A stretch of DNA of 64,000 nucleotides, taken from contig NZ_JACBXD010000022.1 of NCBI RefSeq assembly GCF_013870525.1, positions 41,265-105,264 on the forward strand, in the 5' to 3' direction. The notes beneath the pieces are model-generated. The model worked only from the letters and a program-made list of their open reading frames with translations. It was not told the origin of the DNA and did not search any database. The translations under genes and the position numbers were made by a program. The stretch comes from Amycolatopsis pittospori (GTDB lineage Bacteria; Actinomycetota; Actinomycetes; Mycobacteriales; Pseudonocardiaceae). The first letter of the stretch is position 1. Each line of letters begins with the position of its first letter. Positions 37,291-46,056 of the stretch are shown here, in pieces.

Positions 37291-37304
37291 GGGTCGTAGG
37301 TCCC
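37291..37304. promoter_or_regulatory. DosR-like box between divergent genes
   Basis: GGGTCGTAGGTCCC, an exact match to GGGnCnnnnGnCCC, flanked by A and T. It is 60 bp from the PLDc_N gene and 59 bp from the GNAT gene, so it is placed to control both. Confidence 0.62.
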
Positions 37305-37362
37305 TGCGAGGCGAACTGTTCGGCCTCAGTGGGATCCGGGATCCCGGTTCTACGCTGCTCCG

Positions 37363-37899
37363 ATGGACGGAGATACCGGTGTCACGCGGGTCGAACTCCG
37401 TGACGGACGTACTGTCAGTGTCGACCGGCTGGGGCCGGGCGACGCCGCCGCGCTGGGCAAGGCGATCTCCGAGGCGGACAGGGAAACGCTGTACCGCAGG
37501 TTCTGCGGTGCGCCGCCGAGGGTGACGCCACGCCTGCTGGCATACCTGACCGAACTCGACTTCGAGCGCCGCTACGCGCTCGTCGCCCGTGACGACACCG
37601 GAGAAGGGGTGGCGATCGCGAGGTACGAGGCGACACAGGAGGAAGGCGTCGCCGAGATCGCGGTCGTGGTCCTGCCCGGATGGCGGCGTGCCGGATTGGC
37701 GTCGGCTCTCGTTCGCATGCTCGGCGAAGCCGCACTGAGACACGGGTTCGACCGGTTCACGGCCACCTATCTCGCGGACAACCGGCCGGTCGCGGAACTT
37801 CTCGAAGAGGCGGGCGCGCGGCAGGTGATCGCGTCAGGAATCGCGAACGCGTCCGTGAGTCTCACCCTCGAACCTCCCCGTGAATCGCGGGAGGGCTGA
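37363..37899 (+). CDS. GNAT-family N-acetyltransferase
   Basis: 178 residues. The core is IARYEATQEEGVAEIAVVVL followed by PGWRRAGLASALVRMLGEAA, the acetyl-CoA pyrophosphate loop (R-x-x-G-x-A form), and YLADNRPVAELLEEAG. The N-terminal part (RETLYRRFCGAPPRVTPRLL) resembles the GNAT domain of the large fused protein at 23185 (RDRYLRFFTVHP...), suggesting a shared ancestor. It may acetylate proteins, by analogy with Mycobacterium Pat enzymes; the substrate is unknown. Confidence 0.85.
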   Translation: MDGDTGVTRVELRDGRTVSVDRLGPGDAAALGKAISEADRETLYRRFCGAPPRVTPRLLAYLTELDFERRYALVARDDTGEGVAIARYEATQEEGVAEIAVVVLPGWRRAGLASALVRMLGEAALRHGFDRFTATYLADNRPVAELLEEAGARQVIASGIANASVSLTLEPPRESREG

Positions 37900-38038
37900 A
37901 GGTCCCGCCCGCCGGTTACCAACGACGCTCCCCGCGAACCGCGGTTCTTCCTAACGTTCGAGGCAACATCGGATATCTGATGTCCTACGCGCTGTGCCCG
38001 GTGGTCGTGGCCCGTCCGGCGGAGGACGGGAAGCGGTG
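37900..38038 (+). pseudogene. Possible relic of a universal stress protein C-terminus
   Basis: In one frame the gap reads NVRGNIGYLMSYALCPVVVA then RPAEDGKR and a stop at 38036-38038. This looks like the last strand and tail of Usp proteins (HAxCPVVVxR), as in the intact copies of this window. No upstream Usp sequence survives and no ribosome site is visible, so it is probably a deletion remnant. The resemblance covers only about 20 residues. Confidence 0.4.
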
Positions 38039-38077
38039 ATCGGTGGCCCGAGCCCGCCGCCGTGGGCCGAAGGGCCA

Positions 38078-39454
38078 TCAGGGCCGGGATTCGCGGGCGA
38101 GACGGAGCAAGGCCTCGAGGTCGTGCTCGATGGCCTTGGCGAAGAAGCCGGCCTCCGGTGAACTGGCGAAGTCCAGTGTCACCCCGAAGGTCACCTTGTC
38201 CTGATAGGACAGTACGGCGATCCCGGACCTGAGCCGCATCGCGATCGGCACGTACGGATACAGCTCCAGCACCTCGCGGCCGAGCAGGCGCAGTGGTTCC
38301 GCCGGTCCGGGAACATTGGTGGTGACGGTGACGACGTTGTGCTGGGGCAGGTTCGCGGCCAGGCGGATCGCCCAGGCGACCGGCGCGAACGGCGTGTGTT
38401 CGCCGGCGCCGGTCAGTGCGGCACCCGCCTCCGCCTCCTTGCCGGCCTTCAGGTCGGCGAGCCGTCGATGGACCGCGAGCAGTCTGCCCGTGGGATCCGG
38501 GACGTCGACGGGGAGCAGCGGCAACATCAGCGAAACCCGGTTGTCCAGAGTCTCCAGGTCGCCGCGAACCGAGACCGGAACGAGGGTGCGTACCGAGTCC
38601 GGCAGTGGCTTTTCTCCCCGGCGCAGCAGCACGTCGCGGAACGCGCTGGTGATCGAGGCGAGCACCACGTCGTTCATGGTCACGTCGAACGCGGCACGGA
38701 TCTCGCCGATCTCGGCCAGGGAGGTGCGAGCCACCTCGTAGCGCCGTCCGGGCCCGACCGGACCCGACAAGGAAGACCGTGCGGCGGGAACGAGGGCCGC
38801 GGCGAGCGCGGTCAGTCCCTTGGCGGTGTCGGCGATCAGGCGGGCCGCGCGGTTCGGAGACAGCACCAGCCCGCCGACACCGCGAAGCAGGTCCACGGGA
38901 AGTGAGACGATTCCGCGCGACGCGTCCAGTAACAAGGCCGCAGTGCCGGGATCGCGCACCGGTTCCGTCGGGATGTTCGGCGGGCTCTCCGCCGAGAACA
39001 TCAATTTCAGCAAAGCGTTCCCCGCGACACCGTCGGCGAGACAGTGGTGCAGTTTCGACAGCACGGCCCAGCGACCGCCGGCGAGTCCTTCGATGACCCA
39101 GAACTCCCACAGCGGATGCTCGCGGTCGAGGCGTTCGGCCATCAGGAGCGCCACCAGTTCGCAGAGCGCGTTCTCGTCGCCCGGCACGGGGACCGAGACC
39201 CGGTGGAAATGTCTCGAAGCGTCGAACCGGTCGTCGTCGACCCACACCGGTGGGCCGAGGTCGAGGGGAACCCGGTGCACCTTCTGCCGGTAGCGGGGGA
39301 CCATCGGCAGCTTCGAGGTGATCAGCTCGACGAAATCCCCCTTCGGCGGCGCCGGCCCTTCGAGTATCGCGACCGAGGCTATCGAGAGGGTGACGTCGGA
39401 ATCGCCGTCTTCGAGTTCGAGGAAAGCGGCGTCCAGCGGACTCAGCCTGTCCAT
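38078..39454 (-). CDS. Wax ester synthase / diacylglycerol acyltransferase
   Basis: 458 residues of the WS/DGAT (tgs) family. It starts MDRLSPLDAAFLELED, the family N-terminus. The catalytic motif HHxxxDG is H136-H137-C-L-A-D141-G142. The C-terminal domain has VPGPAEPLRLLGREVLELYP and GIAVLSYQDKVTFG. It makes triacylglycerol or wax esters from acyl-CoA at the membrane or lipid-body surface. M. tuberculosis tgs1 (Rv3130c) is a DosR-regulon member that stores fat in dormancy. It is last in the operon nitroreductase-SHOCT-WS/DGAT. RBS CAGGAG. Confidence 0.94.
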   Translation of the reverse strand: MDRLSPLDAAFLELEDGDSDVTLSIASVAILEGPAPPKGDFVELITSKLPMVPRYRQKVHRVPLDLGPPVWVDDDRFDASRHFHRVSVPVPGDENALCELVALLMAERLDREHPLWEFWVIEGLAGGRWAVLSKLHHCLADGVAGNALLKLMFSAESPPNIPTEPVRDPGTAALLLDASRGIVSLPVDLLRGVGGLVLSPNRAARLIADTAKGLTALAAALVPAARSSLSGPVGPGRRYEVARTSLAEIGEIRAAFDVTMNDVVLASITSAFRDVLLRRGEKPLPDSVRTLVPVSVRGDLETLDNRVSLMLPLLPVDVPDPTGRLLAVHRRLADLKAGKEAEAGAALTGAGEHTPFAPVAWAIRLAANLPQHNVVTVTTNVPGPAEPLRLLGREVLELYPYVPIAMRLRSGIAVLSYQDKVTFGVTLDFASSPEAGFFAKAIEHDLEALLRLARESRP

Positions 39455-39496
39455 TGTGGACTCCTGTCGGCGTCGGAACCTCGGGACCCGCTGGGA

Positions 39497-39727
39497 TCAG
39501 GTTCTGAGCGCGGCGCGGCGCGCCTCGAATTCGTCCTTGTCGATCTCCCCACGAGCGAACCTTTCGTTGAGGATCCGGATGGCCTGGTCGTGACTCTCCG
39601 GCGGCCGCGCGGCGCGGCGCGGGAGGATCACCGACACGGTGATGAGCCCGCCGACGAGCACGAGCACGGTGATGAGCAGCAGCAGCATGCCGATCCAGCC
39701 GCCGTCCGCGTAGTGCGAGTACCGCAT
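39497..39727 (-). CDS. Small SHOCT-domain membrane protein
   Basis: 76 residues. One transmembrane helix (GMLLLLITVLVLVGGLITVSVI) is followed by a linker and a C-terminal SHOCT domain (IRILNERFARGEIDKDEFEA). SHOCT modules mediate oligomerisation or protein contact. RBS GAGGAG precedes the ATG. It lies 17 bp after the nitroreductase gene and 42 bp before the WS/DGAT gene. Confidence 0.88.
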   Translation of the reverse strand: MRYSHYADGGWIGMLLLLITVLVLVGGLITVSVILPRRAARPPESHDQAIRILNERFARGEIDKDEFEARRAALRT

Positions 39728-39744
39728 GTCCGCTCCTCTGGTGT

Positions 39745-40764
39745 TCAGTGGCTTTGGTAGCGCACGGGATCGGTGATGGGCTTCCCCAGTTCCCCCAGGA
39801 CTTCCGCCGTGTTCCGGCGAGGTGTCGCGGGCAGGGGATCCGCGTTGACCGGCGCCCAGCCCGTCCGGAGCACCATCTGCGGGAACGTCCCGCCGGTGAC
39901 GAGATCACGGACCTTGTCGCGGGTGCCGGCGAGTTCCAGCGGTTCGGTGAGCGGAGACGTCGCGAGGCCCAGACTCGTCGCGGTGAGCAGGACCGCGCTC
40001 GTCGCCTCACCCGCACGGAGCCTGGACATCACATCGTCCGACGCGGTGCTCAATACGAGCAGGACGGTCTCGTCGTCCTCACCGGTCGCGCCTTCCGTCT
40101 GGGCGAGCCGGGGCTCGGCGAACGCGCGCGCGGGCAGGGCGCCGGGGGTGTCGTCCTGTGCGGGCGCGTTCGCCGAGGGGACACCGTCCGGAGAGACGTG
40201 ACGTCCGCTCCAGGCGGCGAGTTCGGTGCGGTAGACAGGGTCCTCGGAATGCAGCCAGGCGGCTTCCTTGATGGCGCCGGCGAGGTGATAGCGGGCGGAG
40301 TCGAGGGCCGGGCGCAGGATGGCGCCCTCGTCGGCGGCGCGGCGTGCCAGCACCTCGATATGCCCCTGGGGGACGCTCCAGGAACTGTGCCTGCGCCTGT
40401 CGGTCCGACGGCGGGGGATGGCCGCGGCCAGCTCGATGTCCTCCAGCGTCGGCTGATGGCGGTGAAGTTCGATGGCGGCGAGGTGATCCGGCTCCGCCGG
40501 ATTGGGCAGACGGTGCACCTCGGCACGCCAGCCCAAGGCGGCGAACCCGATCCGGAGGTGGTGTAGGGCCGCGCCGCAGCTGAGCATCAGGTCCCGGCCG
40601 TCCGGGTCGGTGCCGGCGAGCCGCCGGGTGCGATCCGCGTAGAGGTGGACCGTGCGGTCCCCGGTTCGCCATTGCCAGGGCTGGGAATTGTGCACCGAAG
40701 GCGCGCGGACGGCCAGCGCCACCGCGGATTCGACGGTGAAGTCGTCGGGAAGGCCGTGGTCCAT
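39745..40764 (-). CDS. Acg-family nitroreductase-like flavoprotein
   Basis: 339 residues from the Met at 40764 (MDHGLPDDFTVESAV); an upstream ATG at 40806 is possible but has a poorer ribosome site. The FMN motif is AVRAPSVHNSQPWQW, followed by LMLSCGAALHHLRIGFAALGW, the most Acg-like spacing of the set. The C-terminus has SRLRAGEATSAVLLTATSLG and PQMVLRTGWAP. It is the first gene of the storage-lipid operon, behind the DosR-like box at 40834. It is likely an FMN-binding hypoxia protein. Confidence 0.9.
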   Translation of the reverse strand: MDHGLPDDFTVESAVALAVRAPSVHNSQPWQWRTGDRTVHLYADRTRRLAGTDPDGRDLMLSCGAALHHLRIGFAALGWRAEVHRLPNPAEPDHLAAIELHRHQPTLEDIELAAAIPRRRTDRRRHSSWSVPQGHIEVLARRAADEGAILRPALDSARYHLAGAIKEAAWLHSEDPVYRTELAAWSGRHVSPDGVPSANAPAQDDTPGALPARAFAEPRLAQTEGATGEDDETVLLVLSTASDDVMSRLRAGEATSAVLLTATSLGLATSPLTEPLELAGTRDKVRDLVTGGTFPQMVLRTGWAPVNADPLPATPRRNTAEVLGELGKPITDPVRYQSH

Positions 40765-40833
40765 CGGAAACCTGCCTCTGAGAAGGGGAAAGGGGTCGAG
40801 GTTCATGGTTCTCGGCCGGGCGGGGCGAGGGCA

Positions 40834-40847
40834 GGGTCGGAGGGCCC
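40834..40847. promoter_or_regulatory. DosR-like box between divergent operons
   Basis: GGGTCGGAGGGCCC, an exact match to GGGnCnnnnGnCCC. It lies 70 bp before the nitroreductase start (40764) and 85 bp before the DUF4389 gene (40932), so it can serve both storage-lipid operons. Confidence 0.6.
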
Positions 40848-40931
40848 GGCTCGGCGGGCCGTTCGTTTCTGTTCCCGCGGGCGAACGGGGCGGAGAGTCG
40901 ACAGGTCCGCTCCCCTCAAGGAGGCGTCGTC

Positions 40932-42326
40932 ATGAGTTCGTCCGTCCGCGTCGAGACAACGCTCGATCCCGGCCTGTCCCGGTGGCTCTGGCTGGTGAAA
41001 TGGCTGCTGGCGATTCCGCATTACCTCGTACTCGCGGTGCTGTGGCTCGCGTTCGTTCCGCTGACGATGGTGGCGTTCTTCGCCATCCTGTTCACCGGGC
41101 GGTATCCGCGGTCGATCTTCGAATTCAACGTCGGGGTCTTCCGGTGGGCGTGGCGTGTGCACTACTACGCCTACGCGGCGCTGGGCACCGACCGGTATCC
41201 GCCGTTCACGCTCGCCGACGACCCGTCCTATCCGGCCAGGCTCGAAATCGACTATCCGGAACGCCTGTCACGCGGATCCGTGCTCGTGAAATGGTGGTTG
41301 CTGGCGATTCCGCACTACCTCGTCCTCGGCGTCTTCGCGGGCGGCGGCCTGTGGCTGGGCTGGGGCCGCTCCGACGACCGGTTCAGCTGGGGAGCGGGCG
41401 GCTTGATCGGGATCCTGGTGCTCATCGCCGCGATCATCCTGCTGTTCACCGGGAAGTATCCGAAGCCCCTGTACGACTTCGTGATCGGGATGGACCGCTG
41501 GGTCATCCGGGTCGGCGCCTACGCCGCGTTGATGACCGACGAGTACCCGCCGTTCCGGCTGGACATGGGCGGCACCGAACCGGGGCGGACCGCCACCTCG
41601 CCGGAGACACGGCCCCCGAGCCGGTCCGGTGCGCGGTGGTCGCCGGGCCGGATCGTCTCGGTCGTGGCCGGTGTCGCCCTGGGAGCCGTCTCCATGGGCC
41701 TGCTCACCGGCGGGATCACCCTGCTCTGGCTGGACCAGGGCGAACGATCCGACGACGGTTACCTGTCCGCCTCGTCGACCTACCGCACGGGGACTTACGC
41801 GCTGACGAGCGAGCGGGTGCGGTTCGCCGGAACCCCCGACGATGTGCTGCTCGCCGAACGAGCGCTGGGCGACATCCGGGTCCGGATCACCGATCTGGGC
41901 ACGGAGAATCCGATCTTCGTCGGCATCGCGCCGTCGTCCGCGGTCGCGCGCTACCTGGAGGGAACCGAGTACGTGACGATCACGGACCTGGCCTCCGGCG
42001 CGGTCGCCGTCCATCAGGGCCCGGGTGTACCGATGCTCCCGGAGAACGCGGACGTCTGGACGGTCTCGTCGATCGGGGCGGGAACCCGCACGGTCGAGTG
42101 GCCGGATCAGGCGGGCGACTGGACGGTCGTGGTGATGAACGCCGACGGGACGCCGGGAGTGGACGTGCGGGCGGAGGCCGGCGTGACCGCTCCCGCGCTC
42201 GGTTGGCTCGCGTGGGTCTTCCTGACCGCGGGCGTCGTGCTGCTCGCCGCCGCCGTCATGCTGGTCGCGATCCCCGTCTCCCGCTCCTCCCGAGAACTTT
42301 CCGATGCGCGGCAAGGAGAATCCTGA
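40932..42326 (+). CDS. DUF4389-type multi-pass membrane protein
   Basis: 464 residues. Two tandem copies of a DUF4389 unit (about 15-100 and 112-200), each with a LLAIPHYLVL helix and a motif FTGRYPRSIFEFNVG / FTGKYPKPLYDFVIG, then Y-P-P-F. A third membrane helix (VVAGVALGAVSMGLLTGGITLLW), an extracytoplasmic beta-rich domain (YRTGTYALTSERVRF ... WPDQAGDWTVVVMNADG) and a last helix near 430 follow. The function of DUF4389 is unknown. RBS CAAGGAGG. It heads an operon with a flavodoxin, a DUF1918 protein and a WS/DGAT. Confidence 0.87.
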   Translation: MSSSVRVETTLDPGLSRWLWLVKWLLAIPHYLVLAVLWLAFVPLTMVAFFAILFTGRYPRSIFEFNVGVFRWAWRVHYYAYAALGTDRYPPFTLADDPSYPARLEIDYPERLSRGSVLVKWWLLAIPHYLVLGVFAGGGLWLGWGRSDDRFSWGAGGLIGILVLIAAIILLFTGKYPKPLYDFVIGMDRWVIRVGAYAALMTDEYPPFRLDMGGTEPGRTATSPETRPPSRSGARWSPGRIVSVVAGVALGAVSMGLLTGGITLLWLDQGERSDDGYLSASSTYRTGTYALTSERVRFAGTPDDVLLAERALGDIRVRITDLGTENPIFVGIAPSSAVARYLEGTEYVTITDLASGAVAVHQGPGVPMLPENADVWTVSSIGAGTRTVEWPDQAGDWTVVVMNADGTPGVDVRAEAGVTAPALGWLAWVFLTAGVVLLAAAVMLVAIPVSRSSRELSDARQGES

Positions 42327-42850
42327 TGCGGACCGTGGTGGTCTTCGAGTCGATGTTCGGGAACACCGAAACCCTGGCGACGGCGATCGGGAAGGGACTG
42401 GCGGCGCACACCGACGTCGACGTCCTCAACGTGGACGAGGCGCCCCGTGATTGGGACGGTATCGACCTGCTGGTCGTCGGCGGGCCGACACACGCTCTGG
42501 GGATGACCAGGCCGGCGACCCGGAAGTCCGCGCTCGAGCAGGCCGGACACGGCGTCCGGTCGGCGACCGGCTTGCGCGAATGGATCGGCTCCTGTGGCAG
42601 TGCTCAAGCCCGGATACCGGTGGCTGTCTTCGATACGAGAATGGCCAAACCACGCTGGCTCACCGGTTCCGCCGCCCGCGGCGCACAGAAGGCCCTACGG
42701 CGCCATGGCGGCGTTCCACTCGTACCGTGCGAAAGCTTCTTCGTGGACGTGAGCAAGGAGACCACCGCCCTCCGTGACGGAGAGCAGGAGCGGGCGGAAT
42801 CCTGGGGAGCCGGTCTCGGGCGCCTGCTCGCCGCGAAGGCGGGGGGATGA
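42326..42850 (+). CDS. Flavodoxin-like protein
   Basis: 174 residues beginning MRTVVVFESMFGNTETLATA, the FMN phosphate loop (S/T-x-x-G-N-T). The segment LLVVGGPTHALGMTRP corresponds to the second FMN loop. It has a long C-terminal region with SCGSAQARIPVAVFDTRMAK. The TGATG overlap with the upstream gene indicates coupling. It differs from the flavodoxin at 16277. Electron carrier or quinone/NADPH oxidoreductase; partner unknown. Confidence 0.88.
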   Translation: MRTVVVFESMFGNTETLATAIGKGLAAHTDVDVLNVDEAPRDWDGIDLLVVGGPTHALGMTRPATRKSALEQAGHGVRSATGLREWIGSCGSAQARIPVAVFDTRMAKPRWLTGSAARGAQKALRRHGGVPLVPCESFFVDVSKETTALRDGEQERAESWGAGLGRLLAAKAGG

Positions 42851-42924
42851 GCGTCACGGGTGGCTCGACACGGTGGAGAACATTCCCCGTAGCAAAGGAA
42901 AGAGACCGTCCGGAAGGGAGCGAC

Positions 42925-43191
42925 ATGCATGCTCGTCAAGGTGACTGGCTGGTCATCAAGGGACCGATCGTCGGCAAGACGGATCAGCGGGGACTCATCG
43001 TCGAGGTCCGCTCGCCGGACGGCTCACCTCCGTACGTGGTGCGCTGGATACAGGACGACCATGTCTCCACGGTCTTTCCCGGACCGGACGCGGTGATCGT
43101 CACCGAAGCCGACCAGAACGCCGCCGACGCGGCTCAACGTGCCCGCCTCTTCGCCGTCCAGGAGGCCATCGCCACCCGGCACAAGTCGTGA
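42925..43191 (+). CDS. DUF1918-domain protein
   Basis: 88 residues. It contains the DUF1918 pattern MHARQGDWLVIKGPIVG ... GLIVEVRSPDG followed by PPYVVRWIQDDHVSTVFPG, an SH3-like small beta barrel. Short proteins of this family accompany DosR-type and stress genes in actinobacteria. The start at 42925 follows GGAAGGGAG. The stop overlaps the GTG of the WS/DGAT gene. Function unknown. Confidence 0.9.
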   Translation: MHARQGDWLVIKGPIVGKTDQRGLIVEVRSPDGSPPYVVRWIQDDHVSTVFPGPDAVIVTEADQNAADAAQRARLFAVQEAIATRHKS

Positions 43192-44693
43192 GCTCCCTGC
43201 GCCGTCCGCTCGCGCCACACGACCGGCTGTGGCTGAAACTGGACGATCCGGCGAATCTGATGGTCATCACCTCCGTGCTGTGGACGGCGGACGAGGTGGC
43301 TCCGGAAAGTCTCGCGCGGGTGGTCGCCGACCGGCTGCTCGGCAGGTACCCGGTGTTCACCCAGCGACCGGTCCGCGAAGGAGGTGACTGGTTCTGGGAG
43401 ACCGACGTGGACTTCAGCCTCGACAGGCATCTGACGGTGGGGAGGGTGCCGGCACCGGGCACGAGGGAAGAGCTGCAGGAGTTGGTCGCCGCCCGCCGGG
43501 CACTTCCCTTCGATCTCGATCATCCTTTGTGGACGATCGAGCTGCTGCAGGGATACGGGACCGGCAGTGCCGTGCTGATGCGGTCGCACCATGCCATGGC
43601 GGACGGGATCCGTTTGATCCAGGTACTTTTCGGCCTTCTCGATCCGATCGAGGAAGAGGACTCCCGGCCGGTCCAGGTCGGCGGGACGGGGCCACAGGCA
43701 CCCGAACGTTCACGAGCAATGGCCAGGGCCGCCGCGAATGTCGTCGAAATGTTCGGCGGGCTGGGTGACCGGCTGGATCGGGTGGCGGGACGAGCGGGGC
43801 CGCTGGCCCGTGCGGCGGTGGCGTGGCCGGTTCTCGGCCTGACCGGTGTCGCCGGCCTGGCCGGCGCGGCGGGCGAACTGGTGACCTCCACGCTCCCTAT
43901 CGGACCGGCGGGGCTACTGAAGTTCCTGGTTTCCCAAGGATTCACCCTGCGGAACACCGCGAGTGGTGTGGCGAAGCTCGCGAGTCCGGCGCAGACGGAA
44001 ACGCTGTGGGCCGGGGAGCCCGCCGAGGAGAAAACGGCCGCCTGGGGCGACTCCGTCCCGCTCGACCTGATCACCGCGGTGGCTCGCGCGACCGGAACGA
44101 GCGTCAACGACGTCTGCGTGGCCTTGGTGATGGCCGCCTTCGAACGGTACGCGCGGGACCGTGACGGTGTCGCGGCGCCGATCGACCTCAACTGGCTCCT
44201 CCCGGTGAGCCGGTCGGGGTTCGACGCCGAGTTGCCACCCAGGCTAGGCAATGACTTCGCTCTCGTCCTCGCTGGTTTCCCTTTGACGGAGAACGGTTTT
44301 CGGGAACGCCTCGACGGTGTGCACCGAAGGGTGAAGCGAATTCGCGAGTCCTACGAGCCGATGCTGACCTTCGGGATCCAGTGGCTCTCGGGTCGTATGC
44401 CGGAGAGCCTGTCCGAACCGCTGACCCGCTTCTTCGCCGACAAGGCGACGGGGGTGCTGACCAACGTGCCCGGACCGCGTCGTCCGATGGCGCTGGCCGG
44501 TGTCCGGGTCGACGGCATTGTCGGGTGGGCGCCGTGCAGCGGGCGTCAGGCGGTCACCGTCTGTGTGTTCAGCTACGCGGGTTCCGTCCACTTCGGATTC
44601 GGGACGGACCGGAAACTTCTTCCGGATCCGGATCTCCTGGTCGACGCGCTCGCCGCGGCGGCCGCGGACGCCGCGGTGCTCACGAAGGCGTGA
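43188..44693 (+). CDS. Wax ester synthase / diacylglycerol acyltransferase (second copy)
   Basis: 501 residues, WS/DGAT family. The catalytic HHxxxDG is H134-H135-A-M-A-D139-G140. Further family motifs are VNDVCVALVMAAFERYARD, the NVPGPRRPMALAG segment and VFSYAGSVHFGFGTD. It is divergent in sequence from the copy at 38078, so it is not a recent duplicate and may prefer other acceptors. The GTG start overlaps the DUF1918 stop. The 3' end overlaps the convergent SRPBCC-like gene by 14 bp. Confidence 0.92.
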   Translation: MSSLRRPLAPHDRLWLKLDDPANLMVITSVLWTADEVAPESLARVVADRLLGRYPVFTQRPVREGGDWFWETDVDFSLDRHLTVGRVPAPGTREELQELVAARRALPFDLDHPLWTIELLQGYGTGSAVLMRSHHAMADGIRLIQVLFGLLDPIEEEDSRPVQVGGTGPQAPERSRAMARAAANVVEMFGGLGDRLDRVAGRAGPLARAAVAWPVLGLTGVAGLAGAAGELVTSTLPIGPAGLLKFLVSQGFTLRNTASGVAKLASPAQTETLWAGEPAEEKTAAWGDSVPLDLITAVARATGTSVNDVCVALVMAAFERYARDRDGVAAPIDLNWLLPVSRSGFDAELPPRLGNDFALVLAGFPLTENGFRERLDGVHRRVKRIRESYEPMLTFGIQWLSGRMPESLSEPLTRFFADKATGVLTNVPGPRRPMALAGVRVDGIVGWAPCSGRQAVTVCVFSYAGSVHFGFGTDRKLLPDPDLLVDALAAAAADAAVLTKA

Positions 44694-45270
44694 GCGCCGT
44701 GGCGCGCGCCGCGATGGCCGCGAGGAGACCACGGGTGGTGAGCCAGGCGGCAGGCCGGATCGAATGCCAGTAGAGGGACGCGGTGTGCCGGGCGGCCGGG
44801 TCGGCCACGGTGATCCTCGTTTCGATCGTCACGCGGCAGCCGGTTTCGGCCAAGGGATCCACGAGGAAGGTCATCGCGATCGTGCCACCGCGAGCGTGGG
44901 CGAAGTCGCGGAAGGTCTCCGGAGTGACGTCGTACCACTCGGGTACGGGACTCCAGAATCGTCCGGCCGCGCCGAGGACGATCTCCCGTCCAGGTCGCTC
45001 GCCGAGCAGGATGCCCTTGCCGCCGAGGAGGATCTCCCCGAGATCGGTGACGTGTCCGTGCGACCGGACGTAGCCGGGAAGATCGCGCGCGCGGAAGAGC
45101 AGGCGGATCACCGGGGACTCGAGGTCGGCGTCGCGGAGTTCGCCGATCGCACGATAGGCGGCGGTGGCGGCCGCGCTGAGAAGTAGTTCCTCGGCCAGGA
45201 TGAAGTCCGCACGCGGTGCGAAGCGGTCGATCAGTCGCGCGTTCGCCACGTCCGCGCCTTCGCCGGTCAC
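44680..45270 (-). CDS. SRPBCC-like ligand-binding protein (paralogue 1)
   Basis: 196 residues. The fold-related pattern FILAEELLLSAAATAAYRAI ... ILLGERPGREIVLGAAGRFW ... ETRITVADPAARH suggests the START/SRPBCC lipid-binding superfamily, but I assign it only by pattern. The GTG start overlaps the stop of its paralogue upstream (GTGA). Paired copies next to a WS/DGAT suggest a role with hydrophobic ligands; that is inference. Confidence 0.65.
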   Translation of the reverse strand: MTGEGADVANARLIDRFAPRADFILAEELLLSAAATAAYRAIGELRDADLESPVIRLLFRARDLPGYVRSHGHVTDLGEILLGGKGILLGERPGREIVLGAAGRFWSPVPEWYDVTPETFRDFAHARGGTIAMTFLVDPLAETGCRVTIETRITVADPAARHTASLYWHSIRPAAWLTTRGLLAAIAARATALTPS

Positions 45271-45881
45271 GACATCCCGGTCTCGGCGCGTTCGGCGTCC
45301 CGCGCGATCGTACGCAGGGTGGCGCCGTGGATGTTCTTGATCAGCGGTGACGCCACCATCCAGTACAGCCGGAAACGGGACAGGCTCACGGAATCGGTCA
45401 GGGTGACCCTGATGTCGTAGGTGAGCAGGCTGTGGCGGTCACCGTAGGGTCGGACGGACAGGGACAGGACGATCTTCCCGTAGCCCGGCTCTCCGAAGCC
45501 GGCGAACTCGCTTGCTTCGACCCGGAGCCATTCGATGACCGGTCGCCAGAACCTGCCTGCCACCCCGGCGGCGTACTCTTCGCCGGGCCGTTCGCCGAGC
45601 ACGACCCAGTCGGAGCCGTCCGTCATCTCGTCGAAGGTCAGGCCGGTGGGTCGCCCTGGGGCCCGGCCGTGCCGGAACCGCCATCGCTCAGGCAGTCCTC
45701 GTACCCAGGTCGCCGCCCGGACGAGTGGTCCGCCGACCTCCAGGAAATCGAATGCTCGGACCGCCGCGTAGGTCGTGGCGGCGTCCGCGTTCACCAGGCG
45801 ATGCCGGATCACGGTGAAGTCGGGGTCCGGGGCGTAGCGGTCGGCCAGTAGTCCGGCGGTGCCGGCAGCGTTCGTGGTCAT
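45267..45881 (-). CDS. SRPBCC-like ligand-binding protein (paralogue 2)
   Basis: 204 residues. It shares with its downstream neighbour the order FTVIRHRLVNADAATTYAAV, WVVLGERPGEEYAAGVAGRF, W-RPVIEW and a C-terminal DIRVTLTDSVSLSRFRLYW, so the two arose by tandem duplication. RBS AGGAGG precedes the ATG. It is divergent from the Usp-ATPase operon. Function unknown. Confidence 0.68.
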   Translation of the reverse strand: MTTNAAGTAGLLADRYAPDPDFTVIRHRLVNADAATTYAAVRAFDFLEVGGPLVRAATWVRGLPERWRFRHGRAPGRPTGLTFDEMTDGSDWVVLGERPGEEYAAGVAGRFWRPVIEWLRVEASEFAGFGEPGYGKIVLSLSVRPYGDRHSLLTYDIRVTLTDSVSLSRFRLYWMVASPLIKNIHGATLRTIARDAERAETGMS

Positions 45882-46056
45882 CGGCTCCTCCTGTCCGTGG
45901 AGGCCAACGATTCGCCGTGCGCGGTGTCCGGGTTAGAGCAGAACGTCCCTGTCCGGATGTGCCAAGGGCCTGCCGGGCGAGGACGCCGGGCACTGCCCCG
46001 CCCTACCGCGCCTGGCGCAACCTGGGACGAGCCGACAGGAAGGGCGGGCGGTCGCC

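Noticed and set aside
45882..46056. DosR-like box between the SRPBCC-like and Usp operons
   Set aside because: Only sequences with two or more mismatches (for example GGGACGTTCTGCTC on the minus strand) were found; not enough to claim.
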